A stretch of DNA of 64,000 nucleotides, taken from contig NZ_CABFVH010000004.1 in NCBI RefSeq assembly GCF_902141855.1, forward strand, positions 1 to 64,000, read 5' to 3'. The notes under the pieces were generated by a model. That model saw only the letters and a program-made list of their open reading frames with translations. It was not told where the DNA came from and made no database searches. Source of the stretch: Methylobacterium dankookense (GTDB lineage Bacteria; Pseudomonadota; Alphaproteobacteria; Rhizobiales; Beijerinckiaceae). The position numbers and the translations under genes are program-made. Positions 8,676 to 20,110 of this stretch are shown here, piece after piece. The first letter of the stretch is position 1, and each line of letters opens with the position of its first letter.

Positions 8676-9776
8676 ATGGACGTCCTTCCCGACCTGCAGA
8701 CGCTGCGCCTGTGCAGCCTGCTCGCCAGCACGGCCTTCGGCCTCGTCTTCCTGGCCTTCTGGCAGGGGCGGCGCGCCGAGCCGTTCTGGCTGTACTGGGC
8801 GGGAAGCTCGCTCCTCTACGCCGCGCTGATGCTGGGCTTCGCCCGGGTCGAGCACGTGGCGCTGATCGCGCTGTTCTACGCGCTGCTCGCGGGCACCAAC
8901 ATCCTGATCCTCGCGGGCGTGCGCGCCTTCGACGGGCGCCCGGCCTTCCGGGCCTGGATGCTGCTGCCGATCCTCGCCACCGGCCTCGGCTGCGGCCTGC
9001 CCGCCTGGCTCGTGCCGGATCCGGCGCTCGCGGGCACGGTGAGCCGGATCGGCGGCACCGCCCTGCTCGCCTCCAGCTCCGCCCTCGCGGGCGCGACCCT
9101 CGCCTTCGGGCCCCAGGTCCAGCCCTCGCGTGGGCGCCGCATCGCCGGGCTCGCGATCCTCGGCTACCAGCCCTCCTACATCCTGGCGATCGTGGCCGAG
9201 GCCGCGGGCTGGTCGGAGCCCAACATGGCCGCGCTCCTGCCGATGCTGTCGGACCAGGTGCTGCTGGGCATCATGAGCCTCGGCCTGCTCGCCATGCCGG
9301 GCGAGCGGGCGCAGGGGGCGCTGCGCGAGGCGGCCCTGCGCGACGCGCTGACCGGCGCCTGGAACCGGGCGGGCCTCGCCGCGCGCTGCGGCCTGCCGGC
9401 GCCCGGCGCGGCGGTGATCCTGATCGACGTCGACCACTTCAAGGCGATCAACGACCGCCGCGGCCATGCGGCGGGCGATGCGGTGCTGGTGACGCTCGTC
9501 GCGCGCATCGCGGCGCTGCTGCCCGGGCCGGCCGACATCGTGGCCCGCCTCGGCGGCGACGAGTTCGCGGTGGTTCTGCACGGCACGACGCTCGCCGCCG
9601 CCCGCGGGCTCGCGGGCGAGATCCGGCTCGCGGCCCGGCGGGCGGGGGAGGCGCCGGCCTGGACGGTCAGCCTCGGCGTCGCCCCGGCGGAGGGCGCCGA
9701 CCTCGCCGGTGCCCTGGCCCGGGCGGATGCCGCCCTCTACGCCGCCAAGGCCGCCGGCCGCGACCGCGCCGCCTGA
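8676..9776 (+). CDS. Membrane-anchored diguanylate cyclase (GGDEF)
   Basis: A 366-residue protein. About six hydrophobic helices make up the first 210 residues, followed by a GGDEF domain with RLGGDEFAVVL, so it should make cyclic di-GMP from two GTP at the inner membrane. At the position of the RxxD product-inhibition site the sequence reads GPAD, lacking the arginine, so classical feedback inhibition is probably absent. No EAL domain. It starts 83 bp after the ABC ATPase gene and could be read through from it. Confidence 0.9.
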   Translation: MDVLPDLQTLRLCSLLASTAFGLVFLAFWQGRRAEPFWLYWAGSSLLYAALMLGFARVEHVALIALFYALLAGTNILILAGVRAFDGRPAFRAWMLLPILATGLGCGLPAWLVPDPALAGTVSRIGGTALLASSSALAGATLAFGPQVQPSRGRRIAGLAILGYQPSYILAIVAEAAGWSEPNMAALLPMLSDQVLLGIMSLGLLAMPGERAQGALREAALRDALTGAWNRAGLAARCGLPAPGAAVILIDVDHFKAINDRRGHAAGDAVLVTLVARIAALLPGPADIVARLGGDEFAVVLHGTTLAAARGLAGEIRLAARRAGEAPAWTVSLGVAPAEGADLAGALARADAALYAAKAAGRDRAA

Positions 9777-9862
9777 TCCGGCCGCCGACGGGGCGAAGCC
9801 CTGTTGAGATCGCGCGCGCTTGCCGCTAACCGCGGGGACCACACAAGAACCGAGGAAACACG

Positions 9863-10372
9863 ATGGACGCCACCGCCCTGCGCGCGCTTCAGGCCCCGCT
9901 CAAGGACCAGTACCGGCAGAGCCCCGACGCCGCCGTCATCACCCTGACGGCCAAGGGCTCGCTCGACGACACCGCCATCGCCTGCAAGGTCGAGACGGGC
10001 CGCGCGCTGGCGGTGGCCGGCCTACACCCGGCGACCGGCGGCTCGGGCGCCGAGCTGTGCTCGGGCGACATGCTGCTCGAGGCCCTGGTCGCCTGCGCGG
10101 GCGTGACGCTGAAGGCCGTCGCCACGGCGCTCGAGATCCCGCTGCGCGCCGGCACGGTGAGCGCCGAGGGCGACCTCGACTTCCGCGGCACGCTCGGCGT
10201 CGACAAGGAGGCGCCGGTGGGCTTCCGCGCCATCCGCCTGACCTTCGCCCTCGACACCGACGCGCCGCAGGAGAAGCTCGACCAGCTCCTCAAGCTGACC
10301 GAGCGCTACTGCGTGGTGTTCCAGACCCTGAACCACCGGCCCGAGCTGGCTGTCACCGCCACGAAGCGCTGA
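9863..10372 (+). CDS. OsmC family protein
   Basis: A 169-residue OsmC/Ohr-fold protein. Well-characterised members reduce organic hydroperoxides with a cysteine pair. Cysteines are seen in LVACAGVTL (Cys78) and ERYCVVFQ (Cys150), the two positions used by the family. The pattern LCSGDMLLEALVACAG is closest to the OsmC-like branch rather than Ohr. A ribosome-binding site, GAGGAAACACG, precedes the ATG. It converges on gcvP with a shared hairpin between. Confidence 0.87.
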   Translation: MDATALRALQAPLKDQYRQSPDAAVITLTAKGSLDDTAIACKVETGRALAVAGLHPATGGSGAELCSGDMLLEALVACAGVTLKAVATALEIPLRAGTVSAEGDLDFRGTLGVDKEAPVGFRAIRLTFALDTDAPQEKLDQLLKLTERYCVVFQTLNHRPELAVTATKR

Positions 10373-10380
10373 GTGGCTGG

Positions 10381-10406
10381 CGGAACCCGGGCGCGCCCGG
10401 GGTCCG
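10381..10406. terminator. Convergent hairpin between osmC-like gene and gcvP
   Basis: Thirteen-base arms CGGAACCCGGGCG and CGCCCGGGGTCCG pair with one mismatch and meet at the centre, in the 46-bp space between two converging genes. There is no T tract, so it is a probable bidirectional stop or RNA-end stabiliser rather than a classical intrinsic terminator. Confidence 0.45.
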
Positions 10407-10418
10407 CGGGGGACGGCC

Positions 10419-13259
<2,841 letters not shown>

Positions 13260-13270
13260 CGGACCCTCCT

Positions 13271-13323
13271 CACTTCGGCACGATCATTTGGGCACGATCA
13301 CTTGGGCACGATCACTTGGGCAA
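13271..13323 (-). repeat. 14-bp tandem repeats at the gcvH stop / gcvH-gcvP junction
   Basis: On the minus strand the unit TCGTGCCCAAGTGA occurs three times with single-base changes after the gcvH stop, and the end of gcvH (CCCAAGTGA) resembles its last nine bases. Plus-strand units are 13271-13284, 13285-13298 and 13299-13312, with the partial copy from 13313. Because 14 is not a multiple of 3, the successive TGA triplets fall in all three reading frames. Confidence 0.9.
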
Positions 13324-13674
13324 GGCGGCGTAAGCCGCCTCGTCCATCAGGGCCTCCATGTCGGCCGGGTCCTTGAGGCGCATGCGGTAGAGCCAGCCCG
13401 CGCCCTGCGGGTCGGCGCCCACCGTCTCGGGGGCGTCCACCACCGCGTCGTTGACCTCGGTGACCTCGCCGTCGAGCGGCGCGTAGACGTCGGAGGCCGC
13501 CTTGACCGATTCGACCACGGCCGCGGAGGCGCCCCTGGTGAGGGCCGCGCCGACCCTCGGCAGCTCGACGAAGACGAGGTCGCCGAGCTGCTCGGCCGCG
13601 TGCGCCGTGATGCCCACGGTCGCCACGTCGCCGTCGAGCTTCAGCCACTCGTGCTCTTCGGTGAATCTCAGCAT
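13312..13674 (-). CDS. gcvH: Glycine cleavage system H protein
   Basis: A 120-residue lipoyl carrier that shuttles the aminomethyl group between the P, T and L proteins. The lipoylated lysine is Lys58 in ESVKAASD. The family start [11 protein letters not shown] is intact. The ATG at 13674 follows a GGAGCGAC site and lies 29 bp after gcvT. The gene ends in LPK with the TGA that begins the tandem 14-bp repeats. Confidence 0.97.
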   Translation of the reverse strand: MLRFTEEHEWLKLDGDVATVGITAHAAEQLGDLVFVELPRVGAALTRGASAAVVESVKAASDVYAPLDGEVTEVNDAVVDAPETVGADPQGAGWLYRMRLKDPADMEALMDEAAYAALPK

Positions 13675-13703
13675 GGTGTCGCTCCTTGAAGGCAGAAGGG
13701 GTG

Positions 13704-14861
13704 TCAGCCGCGCTTGAAGCCGGCGGGACGGAAGGGGAGGGGGGTGACAGTGAGGGGCAGGCGCTGGCCGCGCAGCTCCGCGAGGACGCGGGTGCCGGGC
13801 TCGGAGAGCTCCGCCGGCAGGTAGCCCATGGCGAGCGGCGCCCCGAGGCTCGGCCCGAAGCCGCCCGAGGTGACCTGGCCGATCGCGCTCTCCCCGCCCT
13901 CGGCGAAGAGCGGGGCGCCGGCCCGCACGGGGGCGCGGCCCTCGGGGAGCAGGCCGACGCGGCGGCGGGCGGGGCCCGCATCGAGCTCCGCCAGGATGCG
14001 CTCGGCGCCGGGGAAGCCGCCGGGCCGGGCGCCGGTCCGTCGGCGGGCCGGCGAGATCGCCCAGGCCAGCGAGGCCTCGACCGGTGTCGTCGTCCCGTCG
14101 ATGTCGGAGCCGTGCAGGCACAGGCCCGCTTCGAGCCTGAGGGAGTCACGGGCGCCGAGGCCGACCGGCAGCACGGCGGGGTCGGTGAGCAGCGCCTCGG
14201 CGATCCGCTCGGCATCCGCCTCGGGGATCGAGATCTCGTAGCCGTCCTCGCCCGTATAGCCGGAGCGGGTCACGAGGCAGTCCGCGCCGAGGATCGTCAG
14301 AGGCCGCGCATCCATGAAGCGCATCGCCGCGGCCTCGGGTGCGAGGCGGGCGAGCGCCGCCTCGGCGCCGGGGCCCTGGAGGGCGACGAGGGCGCGCGAC
14401 AACGCCTCGACCGCGACGGAGCCCGGCAGGTGCGCGCGCAGATGCGCCGCGTCGGCCTCCTTGTTGGCGGCGTTGACGACGAGGACGAGCCGGTCGCCGA
14501 GATGGGCCACCATCAGGTCGTCGCGGATGCCGCCGGCTTCATCGGTGAACAGGGCGTAACGCTGGCGCCCGGGCTTCAGCCCGAGGATGTCGACCGGCAC
14601 CAGCGCTTCCAGCGCGCGGGCCGCCTCGGCGGTGTCGGCCGCGCGCAGGACGATCTGGCCCATATGCGAGACGTCGAACAGGCCCGCGCTGGCGCGGGCG
14701 TGCAGGTGCTCCTTGAGCAGGCCCGCCGGGTACTGGACCGGCATGGCATAGCCCGCGAACGGCACCATCCGTCCGCCGAGGCGGAGATGCAGATCGTGGA
14801 GCGGCGTGCGGCGAAGGGGGGTGGTCTCGACGGCCGGGACCGGCATCTGGGCTTTCTCCAC
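13704..14861 (-). CDS. gcvT: Aminomethyltransferase, T protein
   Basis: A 385-residue T protein that moves the methylene unit from H-protein-bound aminomethyl to tetrahydrofolate, releasing ammonia. Family features: [20 protein letters not shown] near the N terminus, [22 protein letters not shown] and the Arg in [12 protein letters not shown]. It is the first gene of the operon, with the tandem glycine riboswitch about 50 bp upstream. Start ATG 14861; an ATG five codons later (MPVPAVE) is a possible alternative. Confidence 0.96.
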   Translation of the reverse strand: MEKAQMPVPAVETTPLRRTPLHDLHLRLGGRMVPFAGYAMPVQYPAGLLKEHLHARASAGLFDVSHMGQIVLRAADTAEAARALEALVPVDILGLKPGRQRYALFTDEAGGIRDDLMVAHLGDRLVLVVNAANKEADAAHLRAHLPGSVAVEALSRALVALQGPGAEAALARLAPEAAAMRFMDARPLTILGADCLVTRSGYTGEDGYEISIPEADAERIAEALLTDPAVLPVGLGARDSLRLEAGLCLHGSDIDGTTTPVEASLAWAISPARRRTGARPGGFPGAERILAELDAGPARRRVGLLPEGRAPVRAGAPLFAEGGESAIGQVTSGGFGPSLGAPLAMGYLPAELSEPGTRVLAELRGQRLPLTVTPLPFRPAGFKRG

Positions 14862-14910
14862 GACAGAGTGCGTCCGAAAAGCCCCTCACGAGCGTTTCCG
14901 GCTGCCCCCA

Positions 14911-15100
14911 TCTGTCGCGGTTACCTGAGAGCTTCCCCCGCGTGTCGAACGCGAGGTTTCTCCTTCGGTGGACGCCTTGCGGCGCCTCTCTCCAGATTGT
15001 CCAACGATACGGTGATTGTGCCTGAGAGTTTCCGGGGGTGGTTGCTCCGTCGGCGCCATACCGGGTCCCGAAGGCCCCTGAGCTGAGCTCTCCCGTACCG
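14911..15100 (-). promoter_or_regulatory. Tandem glycine riboswitch (gcvT leader)
   Basis: Read on the minus strand, two consecutive glycine-aptamer cores are present. The first has GGGAGAGCTC, then CCGACGGAGCAACC and AACTCTCAGGCA. The second has GGAGAGAGGCGCC, then CACCGAAGGAGAAACC and AGCTCTCAGGTAACCGCGACAGA. These are the conserved GGAGAG, GAAGG.GCAA and CTCTCAGG blocks of the family. The pair lies directly before gcvT, the classic position, and should switch gcvTHP on when glycine is abundant. Confidence 0.94.
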
Positions 15101-15486
15101 TCTTGAATGGACGGCTTCGAGCTAACCACGAGAGCGCGTGCGGCGCAACATGGGGCATCGCCCCGGCGTGACATCGGCCATGCGGCGTCACGCGGGGCCG
15201 GCCGGACGGGCCTCGGCCGGAGGCCGCGGAGGGGGCCCGCGAGGTTCGATCACGGCTGCGCGAGCGCGTACCGTAGCATTCGTGTCGCAATGGCTAAGAT
15301 ATTTGCCGGCTTCGAGAATTTCGGTGGACCGGATACTGCTGATAGTCCTAGAAACAGTCTTGCTTCGCCGCGCTTCGCCATAGAAAAGCGCCACCGATCG
15401 GGTCGGTGGCACTGCCGGCCGACGCCCTCGCGAATCGCATGATCACCGGCCCTGCGCGCCGTCTGGACCTTCGAACCGAGACTGAG
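15101..15486. other. Divergent intergenic region, gcv riboswitch to RND adaptor
   Basis: No convincing gene. It must hold the gcv promoter (minus) and the RND operon promoter (plus). Bases 15285-15380 are less GC-rich than the surroundings, which fits a promoter segment. I see no strong consensus hexamers. An in-frame GTG at 15406 could extend the adaptor, but the ATG at 15487 is preferred. Confidence 0.5.
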
Positions 15487-16827
15487 ATGGACGCCCGCAA
15501 TCCCCTGGACCACGATGCCGGCGCGAGCGACGCGCCCGGCCGCGTGCGGCGCCGCTCCGGCCCCTGGACGGTCGCCGCCGTCCTGCTCGTGCTGATCGCG
15601 CTCGTCGGTGCCGTGGCGATCTTCCCGCAGCCGGTGCGCGACGCCGCCGGGCCGGTCATCGCCTATGTCGAGCACCTCCTGAAGTCCGAGGGGCCGGAGG
15701 AGCGGGACGAGGGCGAGGAGGACACCGCCTATTCCGGCGATCGCATCTTCCGGCCGACCAAGGAGCAGCGCGCGGCCTTCGAGATCCATCCCGTCGCCAC
15801 CATGACCTTCCGGCCGGAGGGCTCGGCGGAGGGGCGGATCGCCCTCAACGACGACGACAACGTGCCGGTGGCCTCGCCCTATTCGGGCCGCGTAGTGAAG
15901 GTGATGGCGCGCGCGGGCGACGAGGTGAAGCAGGGCGACGTGCTGCTCACCCTCGACGCCACCGACATGGTCCAGGCCCAGAACGACTACCAGACCGCGC
16001 TCAACAACGTGCAGAAGCAGCAGGCCCTGCTGAAGCTCGACCAGACCATCGCCGCCCGCCAGCAGGAGCTGTTCGCGGCCCGCGCCGTGGCGCTGAAGGA
16101 CTACCAGTCCGCCCAGAACGACGTGATCGCGGCGCAGAGCGACCTCAAGACCGCGGAAGCGACCCTCGACGCCACGCGCAACAAGCTGCGGCTGCTCGGC
16201 AAGACCGACGAGGAGATCGCCAGCTTCGAGAAGAACGGCCGGCTCAGCTCCGAGGTGCAGATCCGCGCGCCGATCGCCGGCACCATCGTCCAGCGCAAGG
16301 TCGGCGTCGGGCAGTTCATCTCCTCCTCGAGCGATCCCGCCTTCATCATCGGCGACCTCTCCACCGTCTGGCTGATCGCGAATGTCCGCGAGAGCGAGAT
16401 CCCGCGGATCCGCATCGGCCAGGAGGTCGAGGCGCGGGTGGCGGGCTTCGGCGCGCGCGTGTTCAAGGCGCGGGTCAACTACATGGCCGCGAGCCTCGAC
16501 CCGGCCACGCGCCGCCTCGCCGTGCGCAGCGAGGTCGACAACCCGGAGCGGGTGCTCAAGCCCGAGATGTTCGCGACCTTCACGATCATCACCGGCAAGG
16601 CCCAGCCCTCGCCCGCGGTGCCGCTCGCGGCGGTGGTCTACGAGGGCGCCAACGCGCATGTCTGGGTGGCGCGGCCCGACGGGGCGATCGTGGCCCGGGC
16701 GGTGAAGCTCGGCCTCATCAACGGCGACAACGCGCAGGTGGTCGATGGGCTCACCGCCGGCGAGGAGGTCGTCACCCGCGGCGCCCTGTTCATCGACCGG
16801 GCGGCGAGCGGCGACAAGGCCTCCTGA
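15487..16827 (+). CDS. RND efflux periplasmic adaptor (membrane fusion protein)
   Basis: A 446-residue adaptor of the HlyD/CzcB type linking the RND pump to the outer-membrane channel. One N-terminal membrane helix is at about 27-46, followed by an acidic linker (EERDEGEEDTAYSG). Then come a lipoyl/barrel-sandwich half (VASPYSGRVVKVMARAGDEV), a long Gln/Ala-rich coiled-coil hairpin, the second half (IRAPIAGTIVQRKVGVGQF) and a beta-barrel. ATG 15487 is chosen because the residues added by GTG 15406 look non-coding. It is the first of three genes, with the pump starting 23 bp after its stop. Confidence 0.9.
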   Translation: MDARNPLDHDAGASDAPGRVRRRSGPWTVAAVLLVLIALVGAVAIFPQPVRDAAGPVIAYVEHLLKSEGPEERDEGEEDTAYSGDRIFRPTKEQRAAFEIHPVATMTFRPEGSAEGRIALNDDDNVPVASPYSGRVVKVMARAGDEVKQGDVLLTLDATDMVQAQNDYQTALNNVQKQQALLKLDQTIAARQQELFAARAVALKDYQSAQNDVIAAQSDLKTAEATLDATRNKLRLLGKTDEEIASFEKNGRLSSEVQIRAPIAGTIVQRKVGVGQFISSSSDPAFIIGDLSTVWLIANVRESEIPRIRIGQEVEARVAGFGARVFKARVNYMAASLDPATRRLAVRSEVDNPERVLKPEMFATFTIITGKAQPSPAVPLAAVVYEGANAHVWVARPDGAIVARAVKLGLINGDNAQVVDGLTAGEEVVTRGALFIDRAASGDKAS

Positions 16828-16850
16828 GGTCGGACGGGGCCGGGGGCACC

Positions 16851-19800
16851 ATGAACAGCCTGATCGTCTTCTCCCTGCGCCAGCGCGTGCTGGTCTTCCT
16901 GATGTTCATGGTGATGCTGGGGCTCGGCTACGCCAGCTACACGCAGCTCAACATCGAGGCCTATCCCGATCCCGTCCCGCCGCTCGTGGACGTGATCACC
17001 CAGAATCCCGGCCAGTCGGCGGAGGAGATCGAGCGCTACATCACGATCCCGCTCGAGGTGGCGCTCGCCGGCATCCCGAACGCCACGGTGGTGCGCACCA
17101 TCTCGCTGTTCGGCCTCTCCGACGTGAAGGTGCAGTTCAACTACGCCTACACCTACGAGCAGGCGCTGCAGCGGGTGCTCAACCGCCTGTCGCAGCTGCC
17201 GCCCCTGCCGAACGGCGCCCAGCCGCAGATCTCGCCGACGAGCCCCGTGGGCGAGATCATGCGCTACAAGCTCGTCGGCCCGGCGGGCTATTCCTCCGCC
17301 GACATGAAGACCCTGCAGGACTGGGTCCTGCAGCGCCGCTTCAAGGCGATCCCCGGCGTCGTCGACGTCACCGCCTTCGGCGGCAGGGCCAAGGAATACG
17401 AGATCGCGGTCGACCTGAACCGGCTCCAGGCGCAGGGCATGACCCTGGTCCAGCTCGTCAACGCGCTCAACAACTCCTCGATCAACGTGGGCGGCCAGAC
17501 GCTCAATGTCGGCGAGCAGTCGGCCGTGGTGCGCGGCGTCGGCCTGATCCGCGACATGGACGACATCCGCGACACCATGCTGACCCAGGTCAACGGCGTG
17601 CCGGTGCTGGTGCGGGATGTGGCCGAGGTGCGCGTCTCGAACGCGCCGCGGCTCGGCATCGTCGGCCATGACGGGCAGAGCGACGTGGTCGAGGGCATCG
17701 TGCTGATGAGCCGCGGCGGCCAGAGCCTGCCGACCCTGAAGCGCGTCGAGGCCGAGATCGACCGGATCAACAACTCCACGATCCTGCCGCCGGACGTGAA
17801 GATCCAGCGCATCTACGACCGCTCGGGGCTGATCCACACCACCACCCACACGGTGATGCACAACCTCGTCTTCGGCGTGGTGCTGGTCTTCGTGGTGCAG
17901 TGGCTGTTCCTCGGCAGCTTGCGCAGCGCCATCATCGTGGCGGCCACCATCCCCTTCGCGCTCGGCTTCGCGATCCTGATCCTGGTGGTGCGGGGCGATT
18001 CGGCGAACCTCCTGTCGCTCGGCGCCATCGATTTCGGCCTGATCGTCGACGCAACGGTCATCATGGTCGAGAACGTGTTCCGGCACCTCGCCGAGCCCGA
18101 GCATTCGGAGGGGCAGAAGGCGCCGGGCGGGCTCACGGGGCGGCTCGGCACCATCGCCATCGCCGGCGCCGAGGTGAACCGGGCGATCTTCTTCTCGGCG
18201 ACGATCATCATCGTCGGCTTCCTGCCGCTCTTCACCATGACCGGCGTCGAGGGCCACATCTTCGGGCCCATGGCCAAGACCTACGCCTACGCGCTGGTCG
18301 GCGGCCTGATCGCCACCTTCACGGTCTCGCCCGCCCTCTCGGCGATTATCCTGCCGAAGCATGTGGAGGAGCGCGACACCCTGATCGTGAAGGTGCTGCG
18401 CTTCGGCCACGAGATCATCCTGACCTTCGGCCTGCGCAACCGGATCATCACCATCGCCGTGACGATCGCGATCCTGCTGGTCTCGGGCGTCGCCGCGCGC
18501 AATCTCGGCCTCGAATTCCTGCCGAAGCTCGAGGAGGGCAACCTCTACGTGCGCGGCACCATGCCGGCCTCGATCTCGCTGGAGGCCGGCAACACCTATG
18601 TCGAGCGCCTGCGCAAGATCTTCACCGAGGTGCCCGAGGTCGTCACCGTCATCTCGCACCAGGGCCGCCCCGCGGACGGCACCGACGCCACCGGTTTCTT
18701 CAACGTCGAGATCCTGGCGCCCCTGAAGCCGCTCGACCAGTGGCGCAAGGGGCTCGACAAGGAGACCCTGATCCGCGACCTCTCGAAGCGCCTGGAGCAG
18801 GACTTCCCCGGCATCGAGTTCAACTTCTCGCAATATATCGAGGACAACGTCCAGGAGGCGGCCTCGGGCGTGAAGGGCGAGAACTCGGTCAAGATCTACG
18901 GCAGCGACCTCGCCCAGATCACCAAGACCGCCGAATCGGTGAAGGCGGTGCTCGCCAAGGTGCCCGGCATCACCGACCTCGCGGTCTTCACCTCCCTCGG
19001 CCAGCCGACGGTGCGCATCGACGTGGACCGCCGCAAGGCCGCCCGCTTCGGCCTGTCCATCGGCGACGTGAACACCACGGTCGCGGCGGCGATCGGCGGC
19101 CAGATCGCGGGCGACCTCTACGAGTACGGCTCGGACCGGCACTTCCCGATGCGGGTGCGCCTCGCGCGGGAATACCGCTCCTCGCTGGAGACGATCCGCA
19201 ACATCACCATCGGCGCGCAGAACCCGAATGGCGGCGTGGTGCAGGTCCCGCTCTCCGAGATCGCCAGCGTCGACCTCGTCTCGGGCGCGGCCTTCATCTA
19301 CCGCGAGGACCAGGAGCGCTACATCCCGGTGAAGTTCTCCGTGCGCGGGCGCGATCTCGGCGGCGCGGTGCTGGAGGCGCAGGCGCGCGTGGCGGAAGGG
19401 GTGGAGATGCCCGCGGGCTACCACCTCGAATGGGTCGGGCAGTTCACCAACCTGAAGGAGGCGGTGGCGCGGCTCAGCCTCGTCGTGCCGCTGACCCTCG
19501 TGCTGATCGCGCTGCTCCTCTACATCAACTTCTCCTCGGTCGCCGACATGCTGCTCACGCTCTCGGTGATCCCGATGGCGATGATCGGCGGCATCCTGGC
19601 CCTGTTCCTCACGGGCACGCCGTTCTCGATCTCGGCGGCGATCGGCTTCATCGCGCTGTTCGGCATCTCGACGATGGAGGGCGTGATCCTGCTCTCCTAC
19701 TACAACCAGCTCATCGACGAGGGCTGGGAGCGGGCCGAGGCGGTCTGGCACGCCTCGATCGTGCGCATGCGGCCGGTGATGATGACCTGCGTCGCGGCCT

Positions 19801-19997
19801 GCGTCGGCCTCCTGCCGGCGGCCGTCTCCACCGGCATCGGCTCGCAGGTGCAGAAGCCGCTGGCCCTCGTCGTGGTGGGCGGCATCCTGCTCGCGCCGAA
19901 CCTCATCCTCGTGGTGCTGCCGGTGCTGGTCTCGCTGTTCTCGCGGCGCCGGCCGAAGCGCGCCGCGGCGCCCGCCGGCCACCGGGCCGCGGCGTGA
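16851..19997 (+). CDS. RND efflux pump, heavy-metal-efflux (CzcA-like) branch
   Basis: A 1048-residue inner-membrane proton antiporter with 12 expected helices and two large periplasmic loops. In the fourth helix the sequence DFGLIVDATVIMVEN places Asp394, Asp400 and Glu407 with the spacing of the CzcA acidic triad needed for metal/proton exchange. Antibiotic pumps of the AcrB type lack this pattern. This points to divalent-cation export, but the helix is not identical to known Zn/Co/Cd pumps and the substrate is inferred. The start MNSLIVFSLRQR is the usual family N terminus. It lies between adaptor and channel genes. Confidence 0.9.
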   Translation: MNSLIVFSLRQRVLVFLMFMVMLGLGYASYTQLNIEAYPDPVPPLVDVITQNPGQSAEEIERYITIPLEVALAGIPNATVVRTISLFGLSDVKVQFNYAYTYEQALQRVLNRLSQLPPLPNGAQPQISPTSPVGEIMRYKLVGPAGYSSADMKTLQDWVLQRRFKAIPGVVDVTAFGGRAKEYEIAVDLNRLQAQGMTLVQLVNALNNSSINVGGQTLNVGEQSAVVRGVGLIRDMDDIRDTMLTQVNGVPVLVRDVAEVRVSNAPRLGIVGHDGQSDVVEGIVLMSRGGQSLPTLKRVEAEIDRINNSTILPPDVKIQRIYDRSGLIHTTTHTVMHNLVFGVVLVFVVQWLFLGSLRSAIIVAATIPFALGFAILILVVRGDSANLLSLGAIDFGLIVDATVIMVENVFRHLAEPEHSEGQKAPGGLTGRLGTIAIAGAEVNRAIFFSATIIIVGFLPLFTMTGVEGHIFGPMAKTYAYALVGGLIATFTVSPALSAIILPKHVEERDTLIVKVLRFGHEIILTFGLRNRIITIAVTIAILLVSGVAARNLGLEFLPKLEEGNLYVRGTMPASISLEAGNTYVERLRKIFTEVPEVVTVISHQGRPADGTDATGFFNVEILAPLKPLDQWRKGLDKETLIRDLSKRLEQDFPGIEFNFSQYIEDNVQEAASGVKGENSVKIYGSDLAQITKTAESVKAVLAKVPGITDLAVFTSLGQPTVRIDVDRRKAARFGLSIGDVNTTVAAAIGGQIAGDLYEYGSDRHFPMRVRLAREYRSSLETIRNITIGAQNPNGGVVQVPLSEIASVDLVSGAAFIYREDQERYIPVKFSVRGRDLGGAVLEAQARVAEGVEMPAGYHLEWVGQFTNLKEAVARLSLVVPLTLVLIALLLYINFSSVADMLLTLSVIPMAMIGGILALFLTGTPFSISAAIGFIALFGISTMEGVILLSYYNQLIDEGWERAEAVWHASIVRMRPVMMTCVAACVGLLPAAVSTGIGSQVQKPLALVVVGGILLAPNLILVVLPVLVSLFSRRRPKRAAAPAGHRAAA

Positions 19998-20110
19998 TGC
20001 GGGCGCAACAGGCGCGCGCCACGGCCGTGCCGCAATGCAGCGCGGCGTTGACAGGGCGCCCCCCGGCGTCCCTCTACGGAGGGCGTGATGGGGCGGGGGC
20101 CGGCGGCGTG

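Noticed and set aside
13271-13323. Tandem repeats considered as a CRISPR-like array
   Set aside because: Units are 14 bp, contiguous, without spacers, and there are no cas genes.
16638-19982. Very long open frame on the minus strand antisense to the RND pump
   Set aside because: Its translation is His/Asp/Arg-rich without family features. It is the antisense shadow of a strongly supported gene in GC-rich DNA.
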